Source: Liriodendron chinense | Taxonomy: Eukaryota; Streptophyta; Magnoliopsida; Magnoliales; Magnoliaceae | DNA length: 64,000 nt | Direction of reading: 5' to 3' | Assembly (NCBI GenBank): GCA_003013855.2 | Contig: PVNU02002347.1 | Span: 298,290 to 362,289 of the forward strand | Shown: one piece after another, positions 25,405-34,498 of the stretch | Numbering within the stretch: position 1 is the stretch's first letter | Layout of the letters: each line of letters opens with the position of its first letter | Made by a program: the position numbers and the translations under genes | The notes under the pieces: model-generated | Seen by the model: only the letters and a program-made list of their open reading frames with translations | The model's database searches: none | What the model was told of the DNA's origin: nothing

Positions 25405-28179
25405 TTTGCAAAAGGGGAGTCATCTTTGTGCATGGGAAGCATAGAAGAATGTGCGTTTTCATTGTAACTTTGTTTTTCTTCGTAGTGAAGTTTGCATTCG
25501 TAGTTTTTTTTTTTAATCTTTATTGGGGTTTTTCCATGTAAATTTTGTCTTGTGGATTATTGGTTTGTTTGGTTTTTCCTTTCTATTTGATATATCTTCC
25601 TGTTTATCGTTTATGGGTACTATCGGAGGTTCGATCTTGGTTCATCGACGTTGACATTGTTGGCTTGCTGCGCAACAACTCAACAAATCAATCCGATGAT
25701 GGATCTCATGGATCCTTTGGTATTTATATCCTAACATGATCACAACGATAAACTACGGATTTATCTTGCCAACCATCCAGAGGTAGTTGCAGCAAAGACG
25801 TACGGGTTGTTAACACTTGAGAGGTTGGCTGCTTCTCTTGTGATTTCTATGGTTATTGCTGGCATGTGTTGGGCTGATGCCTTATGTTGGCAGCTGTAGT
25901 TGCTTAGATTTAGGCAAGCCCATTTCCAATTTTTTTAGATGAAGTGAGGTCTGGCCCATGTTTTTTGTGGGGTCCATCCAAATGGGTGTACGTCCTTTTC
26001 AAATCAACAAAGTTACAAGTCATGATGTGCTCCCACCTTTTTGTTAAAAATAAATAGTTACTCTAGGAATTTTCATCAAATATCCAAGATATAATTAGAA
26101 TCTTCACCTAAAAGTAATGGCTACCCAGCCCAATCTCGGATGACCATCTGGGAGTAAAACTTTTGCCAAGTAATTATGAGAATTAATACTGCCAGCTATT
26201 ACCTCGACATCTTTCTGACTTGTCCTTGATATACAGCTTGTACCATGTTGAAATCCAGCTTTGCCAGTTCAAGCAGAAGAGGATTCATATCCTCCATTCC
26301 CTCATATGTGTCAATGTACCACCTAGCCTCTAACCTTAGCATCCTCCAATGCAAGGGAATCTCCAATGTATGCTCTACTAGGCTTTTAAGGTTTGAATCT
26401 GTGTTCCCTTTGAGATCCTTGAGATGTCTATACGCGAAAGCCTTGGCCTCGTCCAAGATGGTTTCGCCTTCTAGAGCAAGGTATGAAGCTTCATACAAGC
26501 TCAGCATCCCTTTCACATCATTGCAAAGGCTCACATTGAAACTACTCGAATCATCCATGAACCTATTAAAAATTCCTGAAAATTAAAAAGAAAATGTTAC
26601 CATATGATAGATATCGATTTAGCATTACAGTTTAATGTATTAAAATTTACCTCAAATGGTTTCACAAATATTGGAATCACATGAGATAATACAAAGAAAT
26701 TTAGAGAATAGTGAGAGAGATAAGGGTCTGTTTGGTTTCAGAATCTAGATTCTATAGAAAATTCAAATTCCGGTGTTGGAATCCAAAATTACAAAAACTA
26801 AATTAGGACTCGGGATTCTATCTTGAACTTGTTGTTTGGTTGAAAACTGTGTAATCCAATCGTTGCTTGCGGCATGGCCTACTTGGGCTTCGGATCCGCC
26901 TGACAACTTGATCCCTGGCCTATAGTAGTCCCGCAATATAGATGGCCGGGTTGGATGACAAATAAACATTATAGTGGGCCCTATGAACTTTTTAATGGTG
27001 GACGTTCAATCAACCCTATTTTATTGTGCTTTGGTCCACCTGAGATTTAGATCTGCCTCATTTTTTGTCTAATGCCCTTAATTGAGCTTTCAAAACGAAT
27101 GGTCTGCATGGATATAAAATGCATACATCGAGGTGGCCCCCCCTAGGGATATTATCGTCATTATTGAATAACGCTCACTTCTGCCTCTTTTCCCTTCCGT
27201 AGAAACGGTCCCCCACACCATTTCCACTAATCTCGATTTCAACTAATTTAGGCTTCTCGATGGAATCTTGTTTGGCTGGAATTTGCCGCCAAACACACCA
27301 ATTAAAATTGGATTTCGCTGGAATCTAGATTTTAAGCTAGAAACAGGTTTTCAGATGTCAACCAAACAAGCCCTAAGTGCTCACAAAATCAAACGAAAGT
27401 GTTCAGACAAATTGTATGACCCTCTTGCTCAATGAATTTATTAATAAAATTTTATAATAAGAAGAAAGTCAAAGAAGGAGAGTAGGAGAAGGAGAAGAAA
27501 TTGAGAAGTAGAAGAGTACTAGGAGAAAGAAAAGAAGTAGAGTAGGAGAGTATGATCAGACTTCCTCAACACGTGTGGGGTACGGACACTTGAAGTTTTC
27601 CTTTATCAATATACCTTGTGAGACTACATATCCATGTTGCTTAAGCTGCCTAAAGCATAAGGCTGTAGTATAGAGATCCCCCTCCATCAAACCCATGTTG
27701 TGCTCTGTTGAAATCGCTTTTAGAATTTCCTTGATTTCCTTATCAAAATGATACCCCACTCCAAGACGTTGGACGCAATCGACCAACTCGAGTTGATCCA
27801 ACAGCCCAACTGCTTCTTGCAAAGTACGCCTCGTTTCTTCCTTTAGCTTCTCTACTCTTTCCAAGTATGTGTGACCCTGCACATAAAACTTGTGAACTTT
27901 GCAAAATGTACAAAAATTAAATGTTAATAAACATTTTAAAGTATATATCTTTGTCACCTTATAATCACTCGTTAACGACTGCATGAAATCGTCGTCCCAA
28001 ATGCTTGGATGGTAATTACCCGAACGCCGGGCAGTCATTGGCACCATGACTTTGCTACTCATACGGCATTGTAAGCTTCTATTGGCTTTGGCACCACTTG
28101 GATGTCTTACTGGCCCATGACCTGAGTGCAAGGGTGCGAGTGAGCAAGCTGAGCATGGGAAGAAGAGATTAAGAGCCAT
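11666..28179 (-). CDS. TPS: TPS-b terpene synthase (monoterpene-type), complete, 7 exons
   Basis: Exons, 5' to 3' on the minus strand: 28179-27958, 27876-27615, 26575-26203, 13593-13375, 13274-13136, 13036-12788, 11965-11666. Every intron is GT-AG. The joined length is 1764 nt, giving 587 residues and TAA with no frame break. Residues 1-50 are Ser/Arg-rich with few acids, fitting a plastid transit peptide. Residues 51-61 are the RRX8W motif (RRSGNYHPSIW). LYEAS is at 188-192, RDR at 301-303, DDVYD (Mg binding) at 338-342, and the second metal motif DDLGTSTDE at 482-490, spanning the exon 6/7 junction. Exon sizes (222, 262, 373, 219, 139, 249, 300) fit class III plant TPS genes. Known for the family: ionisation and cyclisation of geranyl diphosphate in plastids. 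The product cannot be read from sequence; linalool/geraniol-type acyclic synthases are equally possible. Oddities are the 12.6 kb intron 3 full of transposons and a TE-displaced promoter. A near-identical last exon lies at 63129-63428. Confidence 0.93.
13622..13681. repeat. (AT)n microsatellite in TPS intron 3
   Basis: About 60 bp of uninterrupted AT dinucleotides just upstream (gene sense) of exon 4. Confidence 0.95.
13732..14051 (+). mobile_element. complete TRIM retroelement
   Basis: A 320-bp element with two LTRs of about 100 bp (13732-13831 and 13950-14051), beginning TGTTGGTTTGTCCCACATC. A perfect 5-bp target duplication GGATG lies at 13727-13731 and 14052-14056. Next to the left LTR is TGGTATCAGAGC (13833-13844), the complement of the 3' end of initiator tRNA-Met, i.e. 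a primer binding site. A purine-rich stretch precedes the right LTR. There is no coding capacity, as expected for TRIMs. It lies in TPS intron 3. Related copies are at 6638 and 60065. Confidence 0.92.
14230..14532 (+). mobile_element. probable LTR fragment (left of CACTA insertion)
   Basis: GC-rich sequence with repeated TCGGGCACC/GCCCGACC words, resembling U3 of plant Copia-type LTRs. It appears to continue at 25279-25690 after the CACTA, where a U5-like block ends GCTGCGCAACA. A related copy flanks the other CACTA at 37195-37469. I could not fix the outer ends or a target duplication, so the class is uncertain. Confidence 0.4.
14560..15000. repeat. CACTA left subterminal repeats
   Basis: Repeated units of TTTTACCGACGAAA with the inverse TTTCGTCGGTAAAA, often head to head so that each pair forms a short palindrome. 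In En/Spm such arrays bind the TNPA protein. Here the motif differs from the maize one but has the same placement. Confidence 0.88.
15313..15790. repeat. GTGGGGCCCACC minisatellite inside the CACTA leader
   Basis: Two blocks (about 15313-15483 and 15628-15783) of short tandem units combining GTGGGGCCCAC with GTCGCTGTCCA, about 25-35 bp each. ORFs across it on both strands are repeat artefacts. Confidence 0.85.
15494..15570. repeat. three tandem palindromes
   Basis: Three near-identical copies of the perfect palindrome AAATCCCTAATTAGGGATTT (core CCCTAATTAGGG), spaced by short A/T-rich linkers, between the two GGGCCC minisatellite blocks. Confidence 0.85.
15791..16880. other. non-coding CACTA leader with a foldback half and a shared block
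   Basis: 15795-16150 is a degenerate copy of the window's foldback core (GTGGACCAC... and TGGTCCACTTGAGATTTGGA). 16420-16700 resembles 960-1240 and 53735-54010 in the hAT-like elements (AGCCCATTTGGAGATTTCTA and following). No credible ORF. Confidence 0.6.
16883..17462. repeat. 172-bp tandem repeat, about 3.4 copies
   Basis: A unit starting GGGGGTCCCTGGAAGGTGGG repeats with period 172 bp, nearly identical between copies; the last copy ends at TCCATTTCCTAT. ORFs here repeat identically and are by-products. Confidence 0.93.
17463..18350. repeat. 139-bp telomere-like tandem repeat
   Basis: CCTAAAC-rich array. The word ACCTACACCTATTCCTAAAT begins at 17651, 17791, 17930, 18069 and 18208, a period of about 139-140 bp. 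Units are built of CCTAA/CCTAAA words resembling degenerate telomere repeat (CCCTAAA). It lies immediately before the transposase start. Confidence 0.9.
18375..22114 (+). CDS. CACTA TNPD/tnp2-type transposase, 4 coding exons
   Basis: Exons: 18375-20635, 20727-21035, 21121-21208, 21323-22114. All introns are GT-AG; the sum is 3450 nt, 1149 residues plus stop. Just before the ATG is TTTGCATTGTAG, an intron acceptor, so a 5' UTR intron is likely. Domains by recognition: an N-terminal transposase-associated region (about residues 1-80, Cys cluster CPCRKC at 39-44), the tnp2 core in the middle (IPGPKSPGNDIDVYLRPL; Cys cluster CPTCSTETC; HNLDVMHIEKNICDN), a DUF4218-like region spanning the end of exon 1 and exon 2, a DUF4216-like region in the last exon (DFYGVLTDIIELSY, LFKCDW), and an acidic C-terminal tail. 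It would cut and join the CACTA ends together with the TNPA-type protein. No nonsense or frameshift is visible. The pseudogenised relative is at 40823-42205. Confidence 0.92.
22252..22632 (+). CDS. small CACTA ORF of unknown function (126 aa)
   Basis: Single exon, MSSTNWSVAEARSILHQLLR at the start and LRREYFG at the end. It lies between the two transposase genes in the same orientation, 137 bp after the first. I do not recognise the family. It has no obvious membrane segment or signal peptide and is mixed-charge, probably helical. Its relative in the second CACTA (40307-40709) matches along almost the whole length, with one nonsense codon (TAC to TAA). Protein similarity between diverged copies argues that it is a real gene rather than a chance frame. 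It could alternatively be an exon spliced to a neighbour. Confidence 0.65.
   Translation: MSSTNWSVAEARSILHQLLRMDFPALYSSGMAREIPGLVEICRKEDDDSYERLYNLKEIPDLIEEYNRGKLRMEDATLSLAHLNGVPRDQISPIVTGMLAVTMSSASYSIEYTSAAYDNLRREYFG
22906..24560 (+). CDS. CACTA TNPA-like protein (Transposase_24 / Ptta-En/Spm type), 6 exons
   Basis: Exons: 22906-23044, 23109-23350, 23455-23664, 23757-23849, 23934-24041, 24138-24560. All introns are GT-AG; total 1215 nt, 404 residues plus stop. The N-terminus is Ser/Thr/Arg-rich. The middle has the Transposase_24-type blocks (RLFTSEVGVLCRSLIP, DFLVH-like YISHAVDDMIRERFKEYR, GQEPGPVDLYRGTHCR) and SGYVRGLGHG at about 295-304. Residues about 330-390 form a Glu/Arg-rich coiled coil, followed by a run of eight prolines and a Ser tail. 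By analogy with En/Spm TNPA it would bind the subterminal repeats and synapse the ends. The start was chosen because it precedes a good donor and has a degenerate counterpart at 39976. Confidence 0.87.
24785..25262. repeat. CACTA right subterminal repeats
   Basis: The same ACCGACGAAA/TTTCGTCGGT units as the left end, including back-to-back palindromes with an ATATT centre near 24800 and 24845, and a variant unit TTTTACCTACGCATTATTTC that recurs at least twice. Confidence 0.88.
25279..25690 (+). mobile_element. probable LTR fragment (right of CACTA insertion)
   Basis: Continuation of the interrupted LTR-like sequence. It includes a GA microsatellite and a T-rich stretch with CGACGTTGACATTGTTGG near the end, wording typical of Copia U5 regions. 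No primer binding site follows GCGCAACA, so a solo LTR is possible. Confidence 0.4.
25345..25402. repeat. (GA)n microsatellite
   Basis: About 58 bp of GA repeats in the LTR-like sequence to the right of the CACTA. Confidence 0.95.
26724..27374. mobile_element. PIF/Harbinger-like MITE in TPS intron 2
   Basis: The left end is GGGTCTGTTTGGTT; the right end, read in reverse complement, is GGGCTTGTTTGGTT (12 of 14 match). A 3-bp TAA target duplication flanks it (26721-26723, 27375-27377). It is 651 bp with no ORF. The interior contains the GGGCCC foldback core common in this window (matches to TTGGATGACAAATAAACATT and to AAGTTTTTAATGGT-like blocks). It explains most of the 1039-bp intron 2. Confidence 0.8.
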
Positions 28180-28240
28180 CTTAGTTATGCTATGATTGGC
28201 AAGTCTTGTTTTGTGAGATAGATTAATCTCATTTCTCCTG

Positions 28241-28250
28241 ATTTATATAG
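28241..28250 (-). promoter_or_regulatory. TATA box of the TPS gene
   Basis: On the minus strand CTATATAAAT lies about 62-71 nt upstream of the ATG at 28179, implying a short 5' UTR of roughly 30-40 nt. The edge of the Mutator-like MITE (28274) is only about 23 bp further upstream, so everything beyond the core promoter is transposon sequence for 5.4 kb. The original upstream region should resume at 33675. Confidence 0.6.
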
Positions 28251-28799
28251 ATACTACCCATGGTATGAAACATGGGAGCGGATTAGGTGAGACTCTGGAT
28301 CCATCAAAGTGGGTGGGACCCCTGACTGTGGTGCTCACAGTGATGTATGTGTCATAAATCCACACCGTCCAACCATTTTGAAAGCTCATTTTAGGGTATG
28401 ATCCCAAAATTGAAGTTGACTTACATCTTAGGTAGACCACACCACGAAACAGTCATGATTGAATCTCTCGCAAGCACTACAAGAAATATGACTTTTACCA
28501 AGGAAATTTTTCCTGGGTAAATGTCATAATTTCCTAGGTAAAAGTTATTACCAACGAAAATGTTCGTCGCAGTTTTCGTGGAAACATCACCCTCGGGAAA
28601 AAGATATACCTACGAAATTTAATTTTTTGTCGGTAAATACTTGACCATTTCCAACAAAAAATTTCCTCGGTAAAAGTCAACAATTTCGTGTCTATTGCTT
28701 GATTCGTTGATAATTATGCGACTATTACCGAGGAAAAGTTTCCTTGGAAAAAGCTATGACCAAGGAAATGTTTCCTTGGAAAAGGTAGTAGAATTACCA

Positions 28800-31790
28800 T
28801 TTCATTGCCATTGAAATATTTATGTGAACATCCAATATCCCTACCATTCTATATTTCTATGGAACATTCAATATCCCTACCACATGAAAGCATTCAATAT
28901 TCAATATTTCTTTGGAACATTCAATATCCCTACCACCTAAAAGCATTCAATATTCAATATCCCAATCACCTGATTGAACATTCAATCGTATGCCAACCAT
29001 TCAATCGTAATAATGTTTTCAATAAAATCGAAATGTCACCCGTACATAGAACCAATACAACCAAAAAAAAAAAAAAAAATCAATCGGCACGAACATCCCC
29101 ACTATCACCAACAAACAATCTGCAAAATGAAACAAAATACAATATTAGTAATTAACAACTGATAAATAAAATATGTAGTTAGGTGTTCATTTTTCTTTTT
29201 TAAATCATATTATGAAACTAAATACAACTTGAATTGAAGATTTAGATCATGTAGGCATAATCCATTCATTTATGTATACGTGATCTTGACCATGTGCAAT
29301 TTCAACAGTTTGGGGCCCACCATTGATACCCCATGGACGGCACACCACTACTGCAAAGACAATCCTATCAATTCAAAACGTGGTCATCATGCATTCTTTA
29401 ATCTTATCCGTCCATACATGGAAAAAGAGTGATTTGTAGACCATCTGAAGAATGAAGGAAGAATAAAGGATTATTAAATGGACATCTGCTTATAAGATGA
29501 ATGAACAAGGGAAAAAAAACTAAAAAGACCATCTGCGTTTTGGGGCAGGACTTGTGTTTGGACCATATGGATTATTAAATGGACATCCACAATATGTACA
29601 ATCTGGACCATTGATCAGACATCCAAAATTGTCCAAATTGGACCATTGGTTTGGTGTCTAAAGCTGTCCAAATGTAACCTCTGATCTGACATCCAAAACT
29701 GACTAATCTGGACCATTAATCAGATGTCCAAAAATGGCCAAATCTGCCCATTTATTAGTCATAAATATGCTCAAATACGTCCAGTTTTGACGTGCAATAT
29801 GTTCAATGTTTTATGTGTTCAAAGCATGCAAATCTGTCATTACTGACTAAAATTTATATGAAGGATAATTGCAGCAATATGTAGCTATAAATGTTAAATC
29901 ACAAAGTAAAAAAAAAAAAAAAATCAGATGTCATGCATGCATCACAGTGGCCACACATAGCATCTTGTAGGTTAATCTCTTCCCTTCAAAATTTATTTCT
30001 TTCACTAATAAAGAGTTCTTTTTCTTTCCCGAAACATCTTTGCCAACTGTATGCACATCAACTTCTATAAATGAGGCTGTTTGGTTGCATGCATGTTTGC
30101 CATTCACACACTAGAATGTGCACTGACATCTGGATGCATGAACATCTGCTAGCACATATCCATTTGCAGCCCTTGGATGTTTTTGTATAAAAAAAAAACT
30201 ACCTTAAAGATGTATTTACACAAACAGGTGGTGAGCAGAAACTTCTCAGGCATGATTTTGGATATTTTTGTAGAAAAAAAAAACTACCTTAAAGATGCAT
30301 TTACACAAACAGGTGGCGAGTAGAAACTTCTCAAGCAATAGTCCCTGAAACCAGGCCAAATATACCCAAAATCAGTCCTATTCACAACATGGTTGAGGAA
30401 TAATCAAGAGTGAATCAAAGAGTTATTTCTGAGACAATAATTTCATCAAGACATGGCATCTATTCACTTGGACAGTTCAATCAATCATGTGAACTGTCCA
30501 TTGAGTCCAATCTACAAAATGCAGAAGACAAGTCAACACTCATACCTAGAAATTAACAAAAAGAGAGACTATTTGAAAACATCCAGCATTGATAAACATC
30601 CAAATCTTCAAATCTTCAAATGCACAAAACATATCCATGACTGAATTAGCAAAGGCATTATCTTTTTTTTTCTTTCAATTTCTCTGTTTTTCTCCTGTTT
30701 TTTCAAAACTAAAAATACATATGAACTCCAAACATACACATCAGTTGAACCGGTCCCCAATCAAAGAAAGAAAGAACCTATCAATCAAAAGCTTAGAAAG
30801 AATACATATGTTAATAAGATGTAATCGAGTCAAATCTGAGGACTGGACTCTTATGGACTGAAATCCATGGTGTGCTATCCCACCAATTCCCTACTTGTAG
30901 AGATAACAACCCCATTGGAGGCTAGACTCCACATAAAACTGATTAATCTGGCTTGTAGACTTGTTTATCAAAACCAATGACTTGAAAAATCATTAAATTC
31001 TACAATCTGACGAGAGAAATGGAGAATCTGCAATAATCTCTGGCCTTGGATGTTTTACCAAAATTCCGTTGTCCGTTATTCATTTCTCACTGTTCACAAA
31101 TTCGCATGCGAATATAAGAAAATATACCTTTAATATTATATGAGAATATTGTCTGGAAGATTGTGGACAACATTTGAACGACTTGGACAATGTGGGGCTG
31201 ATCTGGACTGTAGATGATTAGATGTGCACTGTCCTATTTAAGTCATAAAAAAATTGTTAGCCAGTTCAGAGATAAATAAGCAGCTAGCAAATGATGCATA
31301 CAAGAGTAATCATGGGATTAGTGAATCTGAATCAAAGTCGTTGAAACACCCAATGTAGCTCAGGTAACCAACCATCAATGTGCCTAGGCAAAAGCCCATC
31401 CAACTATGCAATCCGCAAATAGACAGGGGATGAAGACCCAAAAAGCTTACTGTCATAAAGAATGAAACAGAAAATTGATTTAAGTTGAGGGAGACGAAAA
31501 GTACACCAGAAAACTGATTCATCCGCTAATAGATAGGGGATGAAGACCCAAATGCTCCAATCACTGGCACAATGGAAAGGCTTTGGATCGAGTATTGAGC
31601 CTCACATCAACATAATTTGGCAGGGAAGAAAAATACACGTCCACAATCGGGAGCGCGCTCCAGATCAGATTGGCGAGTTTTGTAGTCAAAATTGTAAACG
31701 AACATGGGCCTCGTCTTTGCAGTTCCCAATCTCTCAACAAAATCACCTAAAAAAGAAAAGAAAAGAAAAAAACTCTAAATACGTGGGCCT
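28800..31790. other. interior of non-coding CACTA, no gene recognised
   Basis: AT-rich, without convincing ORFs. 28840-28990 has repeated words ATTCAATAT(C/T)CCTACCA. 29580-29760 has a degenerate array around CTGGACCATTGATCAGACATCCAAAA. 31409-31442 and 31519-31552 share GGGGATGAAGACCCAAA. Captured host sequence is possible but none was recognised. Confidence 0.5.
30178..30340. repeat. 85-bp direct tandem duplication
   Basis: ACTACCTTAAAGATG(T/C)ATTT starts near 30199 and again near 30284 with matching flanks (ACACAAACAGGTGG...AGAAACTTCTCA). Confidence 0.85.
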
Positions 31791-31794
31791 GTTT

Positions 31795-32513
31795 GATTTT
31801 AGGGCCTGTTTGATTTTCCATGATACACGTAAATACGTGGTAATTGGTAAATATGGGGTGAAACACCTTGTTTGGAAATGGGTGAGTAATTCCACCTCGA
31901 AAATTGGTCCAAAAGTGTTGACTCAAACCTGTGGGCCCCACCATAATGTATATGATATATCAGCGCCGTTCATATGTTTTATTAGCACATTTTGGGGCAT
32001 GAGCTAAAAAATGAGGCAAATCTAACACTCAAATGGCCCGTACAAAAGGAAACAGTGGTCTTACTTTGTCCACCGTTGAAAGTAATTTCTTTCATTGGGC
32101 CCTCATTGAGGTTTATTCATCATCTAACCGGTTCATATGGTCACACAGACATGGATAAAGGGAAAACATAAATTTCAGCTTGATCCAAATCTTTTAGGCC
32201 CCCAAGAAGTTTTTAATGGTACGCGCTCGATTCCCACTGTTTCTTTTGGTGTGGTCCACTTGAGCTATGGATCTGCCTCGTTTTTTGGTCCACGTCCTAA
32301 ATTCAACTGGCATAACGAATGGGCGGTGTGGATAAGCCACATACATCACAGTGGGCCCCACATTTATTGTACAAATTTTTCAATTTTAGTGTTAGGAAAA
32401 GTAACCGTCACTGTCTTCATGGGGTATGATGCAGTAATTACCTAGGTAAATAATCATTACCCATTTACACGGTAATTACAGTTGAGGGGAAAAATCAAAC
32501 AGGCCCTAAAATC
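31795..32513. mobile_element. foldback MITE with GGGCCTGTTTGA ends
   Basis: Left GATTTTAGGGCCTGTTTGAT and right ATCAAACAGGCCCTAAAATC are inverted repeats. The end GGGCCTGTTTG resembles PIF/Harbinger. The interior is a full foldback core (31930-32370) with GTGGGCCCCAC at both core ends. No clear target duplication was found, because the flanks are themselves inverted. Confidence 0.7.
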
Positions 32514-32595
32514 TAAGAAAGGTAAAAGTAGAAAAACTTATAAACCCTAATACTTGAATGCTCTACAGAAGAACAAACCCCGAAACCCTAATCTC

Positions 32596-32597
<2 letters not shown>

Positions 32598-32632
<35 letters not shown>
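32598..32632. repeat. (GA)n microsatellite
   Basis: Follows AACCCTAATCTCAGG. It resembles the leader of a plant gene, but no gene structure follows. The 101-codon frame reading through it is not convincing. Confidence 0.9.
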
Positions 32633-32636
<4 letters not shown>

Positions 32637-33684
32637 TGTTAATGCCTGCTGGATTCAAGGCAGATCAGGCAGAAATCCGGCCAAATCGTTGGTGGTGATA
32701 ATCGGAAAAGATTGTAGGATGATAAAAAAGAGAGATGAGAGTGGGTTGCTAGAAGATAGAGAGAAGCTGAGGGATGTGGGGCATGGGTTTCTGGAAGATG
32801 AGAGAGAGAGGGATTGGCGTTTTAGGTTTTCTAGTTCCCTCCCTCGATCTAGAAAGTGAACTGGAATGGGTTAGGTGTTAACCGGCTAACATTTGTGGGT
32901 GTTACCCTTACCGTGTGGGGCCCACCTTGATCATTTTTTCTTATATCCACCGTCCATCTGTTTTTTCATATCATTATGGAACCTGACTCCAAAACCAAGT
33001 AGATATAAATCTCAGGTGGACCTCACCATTGGAGAGTAAAGAAAGACCATTAAGAACAATTGTTAGTCATAATTACCAGCCAAATTCCCAATTGTGGGCT
33101 TTTACCGAGAAATTGTTTCCTCGGTAAAGTTAAGCTAAAAACATTATATTTTAAGCCACGAAATAACCCTTCATTACCCATGAAATTGGAATTTTGTTGG
33201 TATTTGTCACTTTTCGCAAGGAAAATTTTCCTTGGTAAAAGTAAAGTAAGTATTTACCCAAGAAATTTGAATTTCGTCGGGAAAAGTGTATTTTTACCTA
33301 CGAAATTCATCTCCTTGGTACAAATTTCCTAGGTAAAGGTCATTTTTCTTGTAGTGAAGGGAAACTTCATGGATTCCACCGGAATGTTTATTTTCCATCC
33401 AACCTGTTGATAAGGTCAAAAACACCTAGAAGAAGAGACCATATAAATATCACATTGATCCAAAGCTTTTGTGGCCCACAGGAAGTTTTTAATGGTCGAT
33501 CACCATTCTTTCCTGTACTATGGCCCATTTGGATTTGGAACTGCTTATTTTTTCGAATCATGCCTTAAAATGAACTTTTCATAAGGATGGACGGCGTGGA
33601 TGTAGTCACATACAATACAGTGGCCCCAGTCGCACCTACCTCGGTGGATCCGGGGTCTCACCTAATCCGCTCCCATGAAACATG

Positions 33685-34498
33685 TGTTACATTTCTCCAC
33701 CTTCCACCGACATAAAAAGCACAGTGCAAGTCCCGATGTGCTCAAACGTTTAAACGCCATGTCGTTATTCACACGTGCATATGGCAGTGTAAAACGTATG
33801 AGAGATCCTATCCGTTTAGACCCTGACCGTTTGTTAAATGGTATAAGTTTAGGTCCAAGAACAGACCCACTTGCTTAACGGGTCTGATCTGGTTTCCTTT
33901 GTATTAGGCCCAACCCAACCCAACCCAACCCAACCCAACCTCATTTAGTACATGGGCAGGTTGGGTCTATGTTGCAAGAGACCCATCTAGGCCTAGCCTG
34001 TCCATACCCGGTTTTATACCCGGTAAAAATGTTTGCATGCAAAATCCAGATCCAGACCCAAACCCATTAGACCCGACTCATTTATAATGGGGTTTAAGCA
34101 CGATTGCATACAAAATTCTGTTAATAGACCATTAAAAAATTCTCATGCGCTGCAAAAGATTTTGATAAAGCTGATATTTGTGTGGTCTTAACCTTATCAA
34201 CAGGTTGGATGACAAATAAACATTTCAGTGGCGGCCCCCATGAAGTTTTTAATGGTGGGGTTTAAGCACGATTGTTTGTGTGGCATGGTCCACTTAAGAT
34301 TTTTATTTGCTTTATTTTTAGGATCGTACCTAAGATGAGCTTTCAAAATGGATGGACTGTGTTGATGTAGGCCCATTCATCACAGTGGTCCCCACAGAAT
34401 CCACAAACCTCGGTGGATCCGAAATCCACCCAAACCGCCACCCTATGGACGACAAACCTTTTGTTTTTTAACTATTCTCCAGAACCCGGCTATAGTTA
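33685..34498. other. no gene; presumed original distal TPS promoter plus repeats
   Basis: The sequence resumes after the MITE target duplication. 33909-33941 is a (CCCAA)n tract inside a GGGTC/GACCC-rich hAT-like remnant, and 34195-34410 is half of a foldback core. If the MITE insertion split the promoter, 33684 onwards is the ancestral upstream flank of the TPS. Confidence 0.55.

Larger units (their letters stand above)
13594..26202 (-). other. 12.6 kb intron 3 of the TPS gene
   Basis: Donor GT is at 26202-26201 (after ATG TCG AG) and acceptor AG at 13595-13594 (before G TGG TGG AAG). The split codon gives R286, followed by WW. The intron contains an (AT)n tract, a complete TRIM element, LTR-like sequence and a complete CACTA element whose genes run antisense to the TPS. 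Subtracting the CACTA and TRIM leaves about 1.5 kb. Both flanking exons are intact, so correct splicing would restore the normal TPS frame. Confidence 0.9.
28475..33356. mobile_element. non-coding CACTA element nested in the MITE
   Basis: The ends are CACTACAAGAAATATGAC and GTCATTTTTCTTGTAGTG; a perfect 3-bp target duplication AAG lies at 28472-28474 and 33357-33359. Length is 4882 bp. Subterminal units near 28500-28760 and 33095-33345 are of the type ACCAAGGAAA/TTTCCTNGGTAA, different from the large CACTA (ACCGACGAAA). No transposase-like frame is visible, so it would be non-autonomous. The 4 kb interior is of unclear origin and holds a nested foldback MITE and a GA tract. Confidence 0.9.
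28274..33674. mobile_element. Mutator-like foldback MITE, split by a nested CACTA
   Basis: The left end GGGAGCGGATTAGG and right end CCTAATCCGCTCCC are perfect inverted repeats; a 9-bp target duplication ATGAAACAT lies at 28265-28273 and 33675-33683. Removing the nested CACTA (4882 bp plus its 3-bp duplication) leaves 516 bp, almost the same as the related unsplit element at 4462-4978 (517 bp). The interior is the foldback core. It is inserted about 23 bp beyond the TPS TATA box. Confidence 0.9.

Noticed and set aside
32554..32859. 101-codon ORF after a GA tract
   Set aside because: Starts in low complexity, no motif, no intron signals; lies inside the non-coding CACTA.
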